A stretch of 64,000 bases of DNA. Source: Anaerolineales bacterium (lineage in GTDB: Bacteria > Chloroflexota > Anaerolineae > 4572-78 > J111). The stretch is taken from contig JABTUW010000001.1 in assembly GCA_015075185.1 (NCBI GenBank), positions 372,001-436,000 on the forward strand, given 5' to 3'. A program made the translations under genes and the position numbers. Shown here in pieces: positions 1 to 8,536 of the stretch (positions within the stretch are counted from its first letter, which is position 1; the number at the start of each line of letters is the position of its first letter). Under the pieces are notes generated by a model, which did not search any database, was not told the DNA's origin, and saw only the letters and a list, made by a program, of their open reading frames with translations.

Positions 1-423
1 AATCAGCTTTTCATCGAGGCCGGCCTGGCCGACATGTCCGGCGAAGGCAGCAGCCTCGTCTTACCCTGTGAATCCCGTGAGAGCGGCCAATACGCGCTCC
101 GCACCGAAGCGGCGGTTGATCCTTTCCCTGGGCATCGCCACATCTACAACCAGTATGTCATCCGGGTAAACCGCCAGCGCGATGAGTTGCGGGCCTTCTT
201 GACCGAACGTAAAATCGGCACAGAGATCTATTATCCGGTCTCGCTCCACCAGCAGGAATGTTTTGCCGAGTGGGGCTATCAAACGGGCGCATATCCCCAC
301 AGTGAACACGCCGCCGCGCATACCCTGGCCGTTCCGATCTATCCAGAATTGAGCGACGAGCAGCTTCAGACTGTCGTCCAGACCATCGCCGAGTTTTTTA
401 AGCAAGACCTCAAAGGTTTTTAA
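1..423 (+). CDS. DegT/DnrJ/EryC1/StrS family aminotransferase, C-terminal part
   Basis: Only the last 140 codons are present; the frame is open from base 1, so the gene starts outside the window. The residues 'HIYNQYVIRV', 'RDELRAFLTERKIGTEIYYP' and the closing 'LAVPIYPELSDEQ' are typical of the small C-terminal domain of PLP-dependent sugar aminotransferases, which form amino sugars on nucleotide-sugar precursors of polysaccharides. The catalytic lysine lies in the missing part. The stop codon sits inside a 34-bp perfect palindrome. The role fits the large glycosyltransferase array that follows. Family call is firm; the substrate cannot be told. Confidence 0.85.
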   Translation, partial: NQLFIEAGLADMSGEGSSLVLPCESRESGQYALRTEAAVDPFPGHRHIYNQYVIRVNRQRDELRAFLTERKIGTEIYYPVSLHQQECFAEWGYQTGAYPHSEHAAAHTLAVPIYPELSDEQLQTVVQTIAEFFKQDLKGF

Positions 424-438
424 AAACCTTTGAGGTCT
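405..438. terminator. 34-bp perfect palindrome at aminotransferase stop
   Basis: AGACCTCAAAGGTTTTT is followed immediately by its exact reverse complement, giving a 17-bp stem with no loop spacer. It overlaps the stop codon of the aminotransferase gene and ends 12 bases before the Crp/Fnr gene. It probably ends or attenuates transcription. Related palindromes with a CTTTAG/CTAAAG core lie at 1434-1466 and 31357-31387, so it may also be a dispersed repeat. Confidence 0.6.
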
Positions 439-449
439 ATCTGACAAAG

Positions 450-1124
450 ATGTCAAACTTAATTAACCTTGACCTGGAGCAGCGTTTCCCTTTTTTGAAG
501 AACGCTGACCAGGAAATAAAGAAGCAGCTTTGGCAGCCTGCCCGGATCGCAGAGATCCCGGCAGGCGCGTCTATTTGTTGGGAGGGCGATACCTGCACCC
601 AACTTGCCCTGGTTTTATCCGGGGCCGTTAGAGTTTACAAGGTGGGTGAAAGCGGCCGGGAGATCACCCTTTATCGGATTGAAGAAAACGAAAGCTGTAT
701 TCTGACAGCGTCGTGCATTCTCAGCCAGACTCGGTTTCCCGCTTTTGCGGTTGCAGAGACTACTGTCCAGGCCGTATTGGTTCCTGCTTCAATCCTGCGT
801 GAATGGGTCCAACAGTACGAAGTATGGCGAGACTATGTGTTTGGCTTGATGTCACAACGTCTGGCCACGGTGATTGCCACAGTTGAGGAGGTGGCTTTCC
901 GGCGGGTAGACACGAGAATTGCCGAATTTGTGGCTAACCTGGCTGAGGAACAACAGGAGGTCAAAATAACCCATCAAGAGATTGCTTTTGAATTAGGGAC
1001 CGCCAGAGAGGTGGTCAGCCGCATCCTCAAAGATTTTGAGCGGGAAAAGCTTATCTCTTTATCCAGGGGGTCAGTTATTATCCACAATAAGCAAGCTTTG
1101 CTGGAAAAGGCAAAAGTGCCTTAG
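450..1124 (+). CDS. Crp/Fnr family transcriptional regulator
   Basis: 224 residues, the normal length for the family. Residues about 15-125 form the cyclic-nucleotide-binding-like beta-roll, and a long dimer helix follows. The C-terminal winged helix-turn-helix contains 'THQEIAFELGTAREVVSRIL' at about 165-185. The sensor domain carries four cysteines (43, 49, about 88 and 93) in 'ICWEGDTC' and 'ESCILTASC'. This resembles the Crp/Fnr subgroup often found beside DUF2892 proteins, so redox or Fe-S sensing is possible but unproven. A TGTGA-N5-TCACA palindrome lies just after its stop, ahead of the next gene, and is a likely target. Confidence 0.9.
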   Translation: MSNLINLDLEQRFPFLKNADQEIKKQLWQPARIAEIPAGASICWEGDTCTQLALVLSGAVRVYKVGESGREITLYRIEENESCILTASCILSQTRFPAFAVAETTVQAVLVPASILREWVQQYEVWRDYVFGLMSQRLATVIATVEEVAFRRVDTRIAEFVANLAEEQQEVKITHQEIAFELGTAREVVSRILKDFEREKLISLSRGSVIIHNKQALLEKAKVP

Positions 1125-1127
1125 TTG

Positions 1128-1142
1128 TGTGATATAGTCACA
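1128..1142. promoter_or_regulatory. Candidate Crp/Fnr-type operator
   Basis: TGTGA-TATAG-TCACA is a CRP-like palindrome, but with a 5-bp rather than 6-bp spacer. It sits between the Crp/Fnr gene and the DUF2892 gene, about 77 bases upstream of the latter. The half-sites match the classical CRP half-site; binding is inferred. Confidence 0.4.
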
Positions 1143-1153
1143 TACTTTCAGCG

Positions 1154-1209
1154 CTCCTTTTGTTATCATAGGGTCAAATAAATCGTTCAATCTAAGATAA
1201 CAAAAGGAG
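1154..1209 (+). promoter_or_regulatory. Inverted repeat covering the ribosome binding site of the DUF2892 gene
   Basis: CTCCTTTTGTTATC (1154-1167) and GATAACAAAAGGAG (1196-1209) are exact 14-bp complements separated by 28 bases. The second arm contains the AAAGGAG Shine-Dalgarno sequence for the ATG at 1219. If both arms are in the transcript, the hairpin would hide the ribosome site. Confidence 0.5.
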
Positions 1210-1218
1210 ATTGTCAGC

Positions 1219-1410
1219 ATGAAGCGCAATGTCGGTAAAATTGATCGAGTGATCCGAGTTATGATCGGGCTTGCCCTACTGCTCGGTGGGGTTTACTTTG
1301 GTAGCTGGTGGGGAGCTATCGGCTTGGTTCCGCTGCTCACTGCGGCTATTGGCTGGTGTCCACTTTATGCGCCTTTTGGTTTGTCCACATGTTCTGTTGA
1401 GAATAAGTAA
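1219..1410 (+). CDS. DUF2892 (YgaP-type transmembrane) protein
   Basis: 63 residues. 'MKRNVGKIDRVIRVMIGLAL' at the start and 'TAAIGWCPLYAPFGLSTC' near the end are the family signature: two membrane helices (about 13-30 and 33-50) with conserved cysteines at the end of the second. DUF2892 occurs alone or fused to rhodanese domains and is linked to sulfur handling in the inner membrane; its exact job is unknown. It has a strong Shine-Dalgarno and lies downstream of a Crp/Fnr gene and candidate operator. Confidence 0.88.
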   Translation: MKRNVGKIDRVIRVMIGLALLLGGVYFGSWWGAIGLVPLLTAAIGWCPLYAPFGLSTCSVENK

Positions 1411-1433
1411 CTGTTCGAGTACGTCGTTTTGCC

Positions 1434-1466
1434 AGGCCCTAAAGGTCGTTGAGACTTTTAGGGCCT
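1434..1466 (+). terminator. Stem-loop after DUF2892 gene
   Basis: AGGCCCTAAAGGTC, loop GTTGA, GACTTTTAGGGCCT forms a 14-bp stem with one G-U pair. No clear T-run follows, so it may be a bidirectional or factor-assisted terminator or a palindromic repeat. Confidence 0.55.
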
Positions 1467-1545
1467 GAAGCGAGCGGAAGAGGCATCACAAAAAGCGGAA
1501 GATACGCAATTTTGAGGGAGATGGAAACTGTGATTAAATAGAGGC

Positions 1546-4143
1546 ATGCCCAAACATCCGGTCACAGCTCACCTCTCCCACCCCTACCTTTGGCCCTTTC
1601 TTCTCCTGCTTGCGGTCAATGGTTTAATCTTCTCACCAGTTCCTCCGGACTTGCGCTACCTTGCCGCCCTGATTTTGCTGGCTTTTTTGCCAGGCTGGGT
1701 CTGGCTGAACGTTTTTCACAACCAACGGCAGGCACCAGGGCAGCGTGAGCGCGAGGAAGCGTCCCTGTCCGGCGAGCCTAAAACCTCGTCTCTGCTGGAC
1801 ATCGCCGAACGCTTGACCCTCGCCACCGGCCTGTCCCTGGCTCTGACCATCTTCGGCGCTATGTTCACCGTTTATCTGCCCGGCCCCCTCGACCTGCCTC
1901 GATTGCTGCTGATTATCAACGGTCTCACTATCGCCGGGTTAGTTGTAATCTGGCGACAGCGCGGCACCCGCAATCCTCCAACCTCTCGACCCTTCGACTT
2001 GGCTCAGGGGAGCCTTCGCTCAGGGCAAGCCCTCCAAGTCTCCCCCTCTTCGGCTCCTCGCCGCCTCGCCGCCTCCTTCCTCCTTTTGGTCGCCCTGCTT
2101 CTTGTGGCTTTTTTCCTCCGCCTGCCCCGCCTGGGTTACGCCGAATTTCACGAAGACGAAGCCGAAGCCCTGATATTGGGGGTCCGCCTCATGCAAGGCG
2201 AGGATTACGCCCTGTTTCTGCATCGCAAAGGTCCGGCGCAGATGCTTGTCCCCCTGGCTTTCTGGCTGCTGACCGGCCAGATGACCGAAACGATGGCCCG
2301 CTTTCCCTTTGCACTCAGCAGCATCCTCAGCGTCGCCACGCTTTTTTTCATCGGGCGGAGGTGGTTCAACTGGCAGGCGGGAGCAATAGCTGCATTGTTG
2401 TGGGCTGTTAATGGCTACTCTGTTGCCTTTGGTCGAATGGTCCAATACCAGGCGCTTATCTTTTTTTTGGGACCATTGGCGCTGTACTGCCTGTATCTGG
2501 CCGGGGTGGAAAGGGGGAAGGCTGCCCATAGGGGGCTTTCGACTCGAAGACTGGAGGGCTGGAAGATGGGGGGCTGGCTGGTAATGGGAGCAATAGTGCT
2601 GGCAGCCTGTCTGCTGGCACATTTTGATGCGCTGCTGCTGCTGCCGGCGGCGGCGTATTTGGTCTGGGTTGTAATGAGCAGGGGAGCAGAGGAGCAGGGG
2701 GGCAAGGGGGAAATCTCTGCTCCCCTGGTGTTTAGGGCTGTCATTGCTCTGACTGTCTTCCTCACCCTGCTGGCTTCTTTCTACATCCCCTACTTTCTTG
2801 ATCCTGAATTTAAGAATACGGCTGATTACCTGGCCGGCTCGCGGGTCAAGCCTGGCTTAATTTACAACAACCTGGGTTTACTGAGCCGCCTAGATAAAGA
2901 TTACAGTTCCCAATTCTATCTCCCACTTTTGGGGTTAGGGCTGATTGGTTTTGTTATCTGGCCCGGTCTGAGCCGCAAAAAGTGGAGTGAAGCCTTTGCC
3001 AGCCTCGAAGCCAGGGCAGCATGGCTCATGTTCGGGGTGGGTTTTATTGGCTATGTTTTTCTGGTGGATGACCCGCGCACGCATCTGTACATTATGTATC
3101 CCGGTGCGGCGCTGCTGGCCGGGGCGGGCTGGAAGATTTTAGATTTTAGATTTTGGATTTACGATTTACGCTTCAAGCTTCTGCAACTTCTTGGCTCACT
3201 GTTTTTTATAGTTTTTACGGGATTGATTATTTGCTACACCGGTATAATCTTCCTGCTCCCAGAGTCAACCCTGGCTCGCTTGCACCAACAGTGGGACAGC
3301 TCGAACTGGTTGGTAACAATTTATCAGGATTTGCCCAAAGCGCGAGAGTATTTTGGCTATCCGAAACGTGAAGGCTGGAAAGCCATTGGTGCGCTGCGGG
3401 CGCAGGGTTTATTTCCCGGCGATTTTCGCAGCGTTAGTGAGGATTTCATTATCCCGATCTGGTATAATTTTGGCCAGGCTCGCTCCTGTTATGAAACCCC
3501 GGCCCAATTTTTTGTCCGCGCCCCAGGCTACGATTATTTTATCCCGGAACCGAAAATACAGGAGTACGGCGAAACCGGCTGGATCGAGCGGGAAGGGGAG
3601 GTAAGGCTACGAGTCTTCTCGGCAGGGGTTAAAGCAACAGCGCCTCCGCCCATTTATCCCCTTGAAACTTTAGAACCAGCCTTCGATGATCTGGCCACGC
3701 CTCAACACTTCATTCGGCAGGCCGAACCTTCTCAGCCGGTTGTGACCCAATTTGGTCCGGCGATTCAATTCCTGGGCTACGATTTGCCGGCAACCAGCGT
3801 CGCCCCTGGTGAAACGCTTTATGTGAACCTCTACTGGCAGGCTTTGCAGCCGCCCGGCGACAATTACCGGGCTTTTGTTCACCTGACCGACGGGACCCAT
3901 CTCTGGGGCCAGCAGGACGACAATCCGGCTTGTCGTCTCCCGACCTCAATCTGGCGGTCTGGACAGCGCGGCCAGGGCCAGTTCCGTCTGCCGGTCAAGC
4001 CGGAGACGCCGCCGGGCCGCTATCCTTTGATAATCGGCTTGTATCAGGCCGATACACTGCAGCGGCTAAAAATCACTGCCGGCCCAGGAAAGATGGGTGA
4101 CGATTTTTTGTGGCTGGGGGATATTGAAGTCACTAAACCGTAG
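1546..4143 (+). CDS. GT39/GT-C-type membrane glycosyltransferase with C-terminal LYWQ module
   Basis: 865 residues with about 12 hydrophobic spans. After an N-terminal membrane pair, the catalytic-type first loop reads 'LGYAEFHEDEAEALILG' with the acidic HEDE at 202-205. GT-C enzymes use such acidic residues to transfer sugars from polyprenyl-phosphate donors on the outer membrane face. The last ~130 residues (about 735-860) form a beta-rich module ('LYVNLYWQALQPPGDNYRAF', '...WGQQDDNPACRLPTSIWRSGQ', 'PGRYPLIIGLYQ') shared with most neighbours. Closest paralogue in the window is 14820-17387. Four short repeats lie in frame (1985, 2523, 2677, 3134). It is the only array member on the plus strand, converging with 4152-5903. 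Confidence 0.82.
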   Translation: MPKHPVTAHLSHPYLWPFLLLLAVNGLIFSPVPPDLRYLAALILLAFLPGWVWLNVFHNQRQAPGQREREEASLSGEPKTSSLLDIAERLTLATGLSLALTIFGAMFTVYLPGPLDLPRLLLIINGLTIAGLVVIWRQRGTRNPPTSRPFDLAQGSLRSGQALQVSPSSAPRRLAASFLLLVALLLVAFFLRLPRLGYAEFHEDEAEALILGVRLMQGEDYALFLHRKGPAQMLVPLAFWLLTGQMTETMARFPFALSSILSVATLFFIGRRWFNWQAGAIAALLWAVNGYSVAFGRMVQYQALIFFLGPLALYCLYLAGVERGKAAHRGLSTRRLEGWKMGGWLVMGAIVLAACLLAHFDALLLLPAAAYLVWVVMSRGAEEQGGKGEISAPLVFRAVIALTVFLTLLASFYIPYFLDPEFKNTADYLAGSRVKPGLIYNNLGLLSRLDKDYSSQFYLPLLGLGLIGFVIWPGLSRKKWSEAFASLEARAAWLMFGVGFIGYVFLVDDPRTHLYIMYPGAALLAGAGWKILDFRFWIYDLRFKLLQLLGSLFFIVFTGLIICYTGIIFLLPESTLARLHQQWDSSNWLVTIYQDLPKAREYFGYPKREGWKAIGALRAQGLFPGDFRSVSEDFIIPIWYNFGQARSCYETPAQFFVRAPGYDYFIPEPKIQEYGETGWIEREGEVRLRVFSAGVKATAPPPIYPLETLEPAFDDLATPQHFIRQAEPSQPVVTQFGPAIQFLGYDLPATSVAPGETLYVNLYWQALQPPGDNYRAFVHLTDGTHLWGQQDDNPACRLPTSIWRSGQRGQGQFRLPVKPETPPGRYPLIIGLYQADTLQRLKITAGPGKMGDDFLWLGDIEVTKP
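1985..2037 (+). repeat. In-frame hairpin repeat in the GT39 gene
   Basis: The core CTCAGGGGAGCCTTCGCTCA with flanks encodes 'RPFDLAQGSLRSGQALQ' without breaking the frame. The core resembles the double-hairpin cores at 2524, 28441, 38963, 60090 and 62877 in this window. Confidence 0.6.
2523..2582 (+). repeat. In-frame composite repeat (double hairpin plus short tandem units)
   Basis: CCCATAGGGGGCTTTCGACTC is followed by 7-8 bp units of the GACTGGAGG/GCTGGAAG type. It lies in frame in the GT39 gene. The core nearly matches the repeats at 38963, 60090 and 62877. Confidence 0.6.
2677..2711 (+). repeat. GAGCAGGG-type short tandem repeat
   Basis: Repeated 7-8 bp units GAGCAGGG/GAGCAGAG, in frame, encoding 'SRGAEEQGGKG'. 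The same unit recurs at 21636-21669 and about 52199. Confidence 0.6.
3134..3170 (+). repeat. GATTTTA heptanucleotide repeat
   Basis: Four to five 7-bp units (AGATTTT, GGATTTA, CGATTTA), in frame inside the GT39 gene. Same unit family as 17016, 22555, 23475 and 28962. Confidence 0.65.
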
Positions 4144-4151
4144 GATGTTCC

Positions 4152-5903
4152 TTATTTGGGCAGAAGGATTTCATCAGCCAGACAGATAATATAGTTGTCA
4201 TTTTTTAACGCCGGCCGGGGACAAACCTGCTCAACCATGCCCAACAACTCCTGTTGAGTAGAAGGCGCATAGCGCCAGATAGAGAGGATAGACGGGGGAA
4301 TGAGCAAAACATCAGCTGGGTGGGAGGCGACGCCGGGCTGAGCGCGGCGATTGAATGGATAATCAATGCGGCCGGTCAAGGTCGGAATTTCGGCGGCTTT
4401 GTGACCAAATTCGGCAGTTGGGTAATATATAGTTGCTTCGGGCGGCATCCGCTTGATATATTCCACTACCTCAGCTTGATCGGCGGGAGAAACCAGAATC
4501 CAGGGCAGGCCAGACATATCAATGTAATCAAAACGTTTCTCTAACCAGTAAGGAACAATTTCGTCGGGCAGAAAAAAGCCCCATACGTGCGGTTGGCGGC
4601 TGAATCCCCAACCAATCAGGCCCAAGAGCGCTATTCCCGCCACGCTTGGTCCAAACCTGACCGTCATTTTGGTGGATTGATTCGTTTGAAACGCTGAGCG
4701 AACGAGCGCAACAGAAATAACGCACAACAGCATTGCAGCCAAGATCAGCCCAAACCAAAAATGACGCGGCCAGCCTGTTTTGGCTAAACTCACAAACCAA
4801 GCCGTATTAACCAACCAACCCAACCACATGGGAGCCAATAAGTTTTGCTGGTAGCTTTGTTTGCGCCAGAACCAAACCAAAAATAATCCACCCAGCAGAA
4901 TAGTGGCAAAAATTACCAGCGTAACCGGGTGTTCAGGATGGGCGACTTCCTCTAGCATAAAGAATTTACGCCATACAAACTCAGGCCCGGAGTGGACCTG
5001 CTTGCCCAGACCGCTGCCGTCGTCGAGGACAAAAATCACTCGCTGCTGGGCATGGCGCATATATAATTCAAAACCCGCCAGCCGGACCAGGATCACCAGT
5101 TGAATTAACTCCCAAACTGCCTGTGGTAGCGCTAACCCTATCCCCAGCCCCACCAATTCTTGCAGGCTTATCTTACTTGACCTGGATAACCACAGCCATC
5201 CAGCCCAGAGCACCATTCCACTAACCGACAGCAAGGCCAGGAGTTTAGTGCTAAAGGCCAACCCACCAATCAGACCGGCTAGAAAGAAAAAGCGCAGCCG
5301 CCGATCTTCTTTTTTAAGAGCAAGGGCCAGGGCCAGATAGGCTATCACCACATAAAACATGGCCGTTACTTCACCCTCGGCCTCATAGCTCAGGAAAATA
5401 GATAGACGCGGATAGAAAAAAAGATAGAGATGGAAAAGCACGATAGCGCCGAAGCCGGCCAAGTGGTACAGGATAGAGGCAAGTCCCAGCAGCAAGAACG
5501 TGTAGAAAAGGAGCGGTCCGGCTCGCAACGTCCAAAAACTGCTCCCAAAAATTTTAAGAATTAGAGCGTTGGGTACAATGCTGCCCGGTCCGGTGCCGTT
5601 GCCGGTAAAAAACCAGATACGTCCATCAGCAGCCTGGATGTTGAACTTCTGATCAATATCAATATCGCCGACTACGGCCGGGTTATTAAGGGTGCTGACC
5701 ATTGAGGTGTAAGTTCCCCGCTCAGCCAACGATCGAGAGACACCCAGAAACCAACCACTATCGTGCTCAAGACCTCCGTAGACATTGACAAAAGTAATCA
5801 CGCGAATAAGCTGATAGGCAGTTAGGATAAGGGTAGCAACGAAGGCAAAAATCTTGTTTTTCTCAACCCGGGTCAAGCTATTCATAGCGAATTTGTCTAT
5901 CAC
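4152..5903 (-). CDS. GT-C-like multi-span membrane protein
   Basis: 583 residues with about ten hydrophobic helices. The first outer loop has 'VYGGLEHDSGWFLGVSRSLA' (acidic His-Asp at 47-48), placed as in GT-C glycosyltransferases. The soluble tail (about 450-583) lacks the LYWQ module of its neighbours. The GTG start overlaps the stop of the upstream gene (5900) by four bases, pointing to translational coupling. An ATG at codon 7 (5885) is an alternative start. Function as a sugar transferase is inferred from topology and context only. Confidence 0.65.
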   Translation of the reverse strand: MIDKFAMNSLTRVEKNKIFAFVATLILTAYQLIRVITFVNVYGGLEHDSGWFLGVSRSLAERGTYTSMVSTLNNPAVVGDIDIDQKFNIQAADGRIWFFTGNGTGPGSIVPNALILKIFGSSFWTLRAGPLLFYTFLLLGLASILYHLAGFGAIVLFHLYLFFYPRLSIFLSYEAEGEVTAMFYVVIAYLALALALKKEDRRLRFFFLAGLIGGLAFSTKLLALLSVSGMVLWAGWLWLSRSSKISLQELVGLGIGLALPQAVWELIQLVILVRLAGFELYMRHAQQRVIFVLDDGSGLGKQVHSGPEFVWRKFFMLEEVAHPEHPVTLVIFATILLGGLFLVWFWRKQSYQQNLLAPMWLGWLVNTAWFVSLAKTGWPRHFWFGLILAAMLLCVISVALVRSAFQTNQSTKMTVRFGPSVAGIALLGLIGWGFSRQPHVWGFFLPDEIVPYWLEKRFDYIDMSGLPWILVSPADQAEVVEYIKRMPPEATIYYPTAEFGHKAAEIPTLTGRIDYPFNRRAQPGVASHPADVLLIPPSILSIWRYAPSTQQELLGMVEQVCPRPALKNDNYIICLADEILLPK

Positions 5904-8533
5904 GGGTTGGTGGCCGGCCCGAACGTGCCAATTACCAGGCGATGATTGGCATCAAAGACCAACTTTGCCGTCTCGGCTTGCAGGTATTCTCCGGTCTCCG
6001 GCACCCACAGGCCAATCCCAATCTGTAGTGGCGTTGTTGTAGTTAGGAGTTCCGGCGGCAAGGGGATGATATCCAGGTATGTCCGCTTGGCCTCCCAGGT
6101 GGAGGTTGGGCCTTCGGCTTGCCTGGCCCATGTCCAGAGTTGATGGTCGGCCTGGCCCACAAGTTGGTCATTGGCATCGGTAAAGTGAACGTAAACCGTA
6201 TAATCCTGTGTGACCGGCTGCTCCAAGCGCCAGGCCGTCACCAGGGCCTGGGGTGAGGTGGTCTGGAAGCCCAGCGGGTAGACCGGCGCTCCATCTATAA
6301 TATGCCCCATGAACTGTATTCCGGCCGGGGCAAATTGAGCCTGAGGCCGGTCAAGGGGTAAGTCACGTACTTTATAGATGGCAATCTCGTCTTCGGCGTA
6401 GACTTTTTCATAGTAGGTGGGGTTCTCAAACTTTTCGGGGTAGAGATCGGCGCTGCGATCCACCGGTCCGACATAGACGTAGTCGGCGTACATCTCCCTG
6501 AACATCTGGTAGCTCCACACCGGCAGGCGATTGAGAAAGGCATAGCGGCTCAGCCCGAATTGATAAATCACCTGGGCCAGGTCGGGATGAAATACGGCCG
6601 CTTCGACGGTAAAGAAGCCGGGCGAGCGGTCGCCGTACATCAACTGGTAGGCCGAAACATCGTCGTGCGTACGGTGTTTGACCACTGACAGCGGTTCGGT
6701 AACGGAGGGCATCGCTTGCAGGGCGCGGTAGGCCGCCGCATTTACCCGGGGCGGCTTGAGATATTTGCCCACACCCATCGCCCAAAACTCCCAACTAACA
6801 GCCAGGAAGCCCAACACCATCATCACCCCGATCAAACCGCCCAGCACCACTTTTGACCAGCTCCGGCGCTGCCGCCACAGATTGTCCAGAAAATAACCGG
6901 CAAAAATCGCCAGGGCGGCCTGGGCGGGCATAATCGCCCGGATGCCCAGGTCATTATTCAAAGTAAAGCCCATGTCGGTCCAGGCCCTACCCGAAGTCAG
7001 ACAAGAAATGGTCACGAAGCCAACGGCAATCGCCAGCGTGAGCAGCGGCAGCAGCGGTTCGCCCGGTTCCTTACGCCTAAAAAGCCACCAGCCCGCCAAC
7101 CCGCAGACCAACAACGCCCCCAGCTCAAAAAAGTAATGAATCAGCAGGTCGAGCAGCCGGGTCCACCAGTGGTTGGCAAAGTAGACCCTGAAGGGGGTCA
7201 GCACCGGCCAGCTCCCGCTTAAAGGAATTTCAAAGACCAGCCCGCTTTTGGGCGCATCCGGCCCGCTTATTTCGCGGAGCAGCGGCAGGGCGACGAGGAG
7301 AAAAAAAACGGCCACCAGGGCATACGCCCCGAACACAGGCCCTATCTGCCGGCCCTCGCTTCGCCGCCGCCTCGTCAAGTCAAACAGGGCGTACAGGCCC
7401 AGGCAGGCCAGCCCGACCAGCGCAATCCAGGCGCTGTGCCCCAGCATCGCCAGCAGCAACAGCGGCGCGACTGCCACCAAGCGTACTTTATTTTTAACTT
7501 CCCGGAAAAAGTAAAGGCTTAAACAAAACGCCAGCAGTCCGGCCACATGCTGCGGCACCCACAGATAATGAACGTAAAGCGCATTTAAACGCAATTGCGG
7601 CGCGGGCGCCCAGCCATCAACGTGATGGGTTCCAATGATCGCCGCCAACGTCAGCGGTACGTCGGGAAACTGCTGTTTAAAGCGGTTAATCGTGTAAGGA
7701 ATCAGCGGAATTACGTCCAGCCCCCCGACAACGGTCACAAACAGCAGCGACCCCAGGGCGGCGCTGACTTTGGCCAACACCTGCCGCGCCAGCACGTAAA
7801 AAACCAGGACAAACGTCACAGCCAGGGTCAGGGTCAGCAGCACAAAGGAAAAGTAGATGGAAGAAGGTCCGCTGTGCAGCAGGTCGAGCGTGGCCGCTGC
7901 CAGATGGAAAAAATAGTAGTAAGCCAGCTTCCCCCGCGACGGGTCGCCGTAGAAAAAAATGTCCGCCGGTGGGATGCCGGTGTAGCGGATAGACCAGGAC
8001 ACGCCGTAATGTTTGAACCAATCGGCCATTTCCACCGGATAAACCCCGGCCGAGGTGCGTCCCTCGATATAGGGGACAAGCAAGGCGATCAGGAGGACCA
8101 GCAGCAGAACGCCCAAGAAGATATACTGCCGGCGCGTGTCGCAGAGGCGCACCGGGCTGGGCTGCGTGGTCGGCCATAGGGTGTTGAGCCAGGCCAGACC
8201 GAGGGTCAGCCCCACCAGCGTGGCAAAAACAACCGGCCGGTTGAACCCAAACAGGAGGCTGGCCCAATGCAGAAAAATGGGCGTCAGCAGCGCTCCGCTG
8301 GCGATGCTCAGGACCAGGCTGCGAGCTTCGCGCCAGGCGGCAAACAGGCCGGCCAGCCGAACAATTTGCCCTCCCGGCAAAACGGTTAGCAGCAGCAGCG
8401 CCGCCGGAAAGCTGACCCAGGGCAGCGGCGTGAGCGCCCCCAAAACTGCAACCAGGGTCAGCAGAGCCGTTACGGCTAAATTATTCTCCAGGCGCTGCCC
8501 CCCCAGAGCTTCGAATATCTTTGTTAGCTGCAT
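5900..8533 (-). CDS. Large GT-C-like membrane protein with C-terminal beta module
   Basis: 877 residues. Around twelve membrane spans cover about 20-560. The loop at about 168-215 ('YPVEMADWFKHYGVSW', 'GIPPADIFFYGDPSRGKLAY') has conserved acidic and aromatic residues suggestive of a lipid-linked sugar site, somewhat like DUF2298-type proteins. The C-terminus (about 760-870) is a degenerate copy of the array's beta module ('VTAWRLEQPVTQDYTVYVHF', 'ELLTTTTPLQIGIGLW'). It lies 3 bases after the SGNH hydrolase gene and overlaps the following gene, so all three are probably co-transcribed. Confidence 0.65.
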   Translation of the reverse strand: MQLTKIFEALGGQRLENNLAVTALLTLVAVLGALTPLPWVSFPAALLLLTVLPGGQIVRLAGLFAAWREARSLVLSIASGALLTPIFLHWASLLFGFNRPVVFATLVGLTLGLAWLNTLWPTTQPSPVRLCDTRRQYIFLGVLLLVLLIALLVPYIEGRTSAGVYPVEMADWFKHYGVSWSIRYTGIPPADIFFYGDPSRGKLAYYYFFHLAAATLDLLHSGPSSIYFSFVLLTLTLAVTFVLVFYVLARQVLAKVSAALGSLLFVTVVGGLDVIPLIPYTINRFKQQFPDVPLTLAAIIGTHHVDGWAPAPQLRLNALYVHYLWVPQHVAGLLAFCLSLYFFREVKNKVRLVAVAPLLLLAMLGHSAWIALVGLACLGLYALFDLTRRRRSEGRQIGPVFGAYALVAVFFLLVALPLLREISGPDAPKSGLVFEIPLSGSWPVLTPFRVYFANHWWTRLLDLLIHYFFELGALLVCGLAGWWLFRRKEPGEPLLPLLTLAIAVGFVTISCLTSGRAWTDMGFTLNNDLGIRAIMPAQAALAIFAGYFLDNLWRQRRSWSKVVLGGLIGVMMVLGFLAVSWEFWAMGVGKYLKPPRVNAAAYRALQAMPSVTEPLSVVKHRTHDDVSAYQLMYGDRSPGFFTVEAAVFHPDLAQVIYQFGLSRYAFLNRLPVWSYQMFREMYADYVYVGPVDRSADLYPEKFENPTYYEKVYAEDEIAIYKVRDLPLDRPQAQFAPAGIQFMGHIIDGAPVYPLGFQTTSPQALVTAWRLEQPVTQDYTVYVHFTDANDQLVGQADHQLWTWARQAEGPTSTWEAKRTYLDIIPLPPELLTTTTPLQIGIGLWVPETGEYLQAETAKLVFDANHRLVIGTFGPATNP

Positions 8534-8536
8534 GTC

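Noticed and set aside
2020..2622. Minus-strand reading frame of 200 codons inside the first GT39 gene
   Set aside because: Composition is unlike a protein and it overlaps conserved GT39 motifs on the plus strand; similar shadow frames throughout the window were left out.
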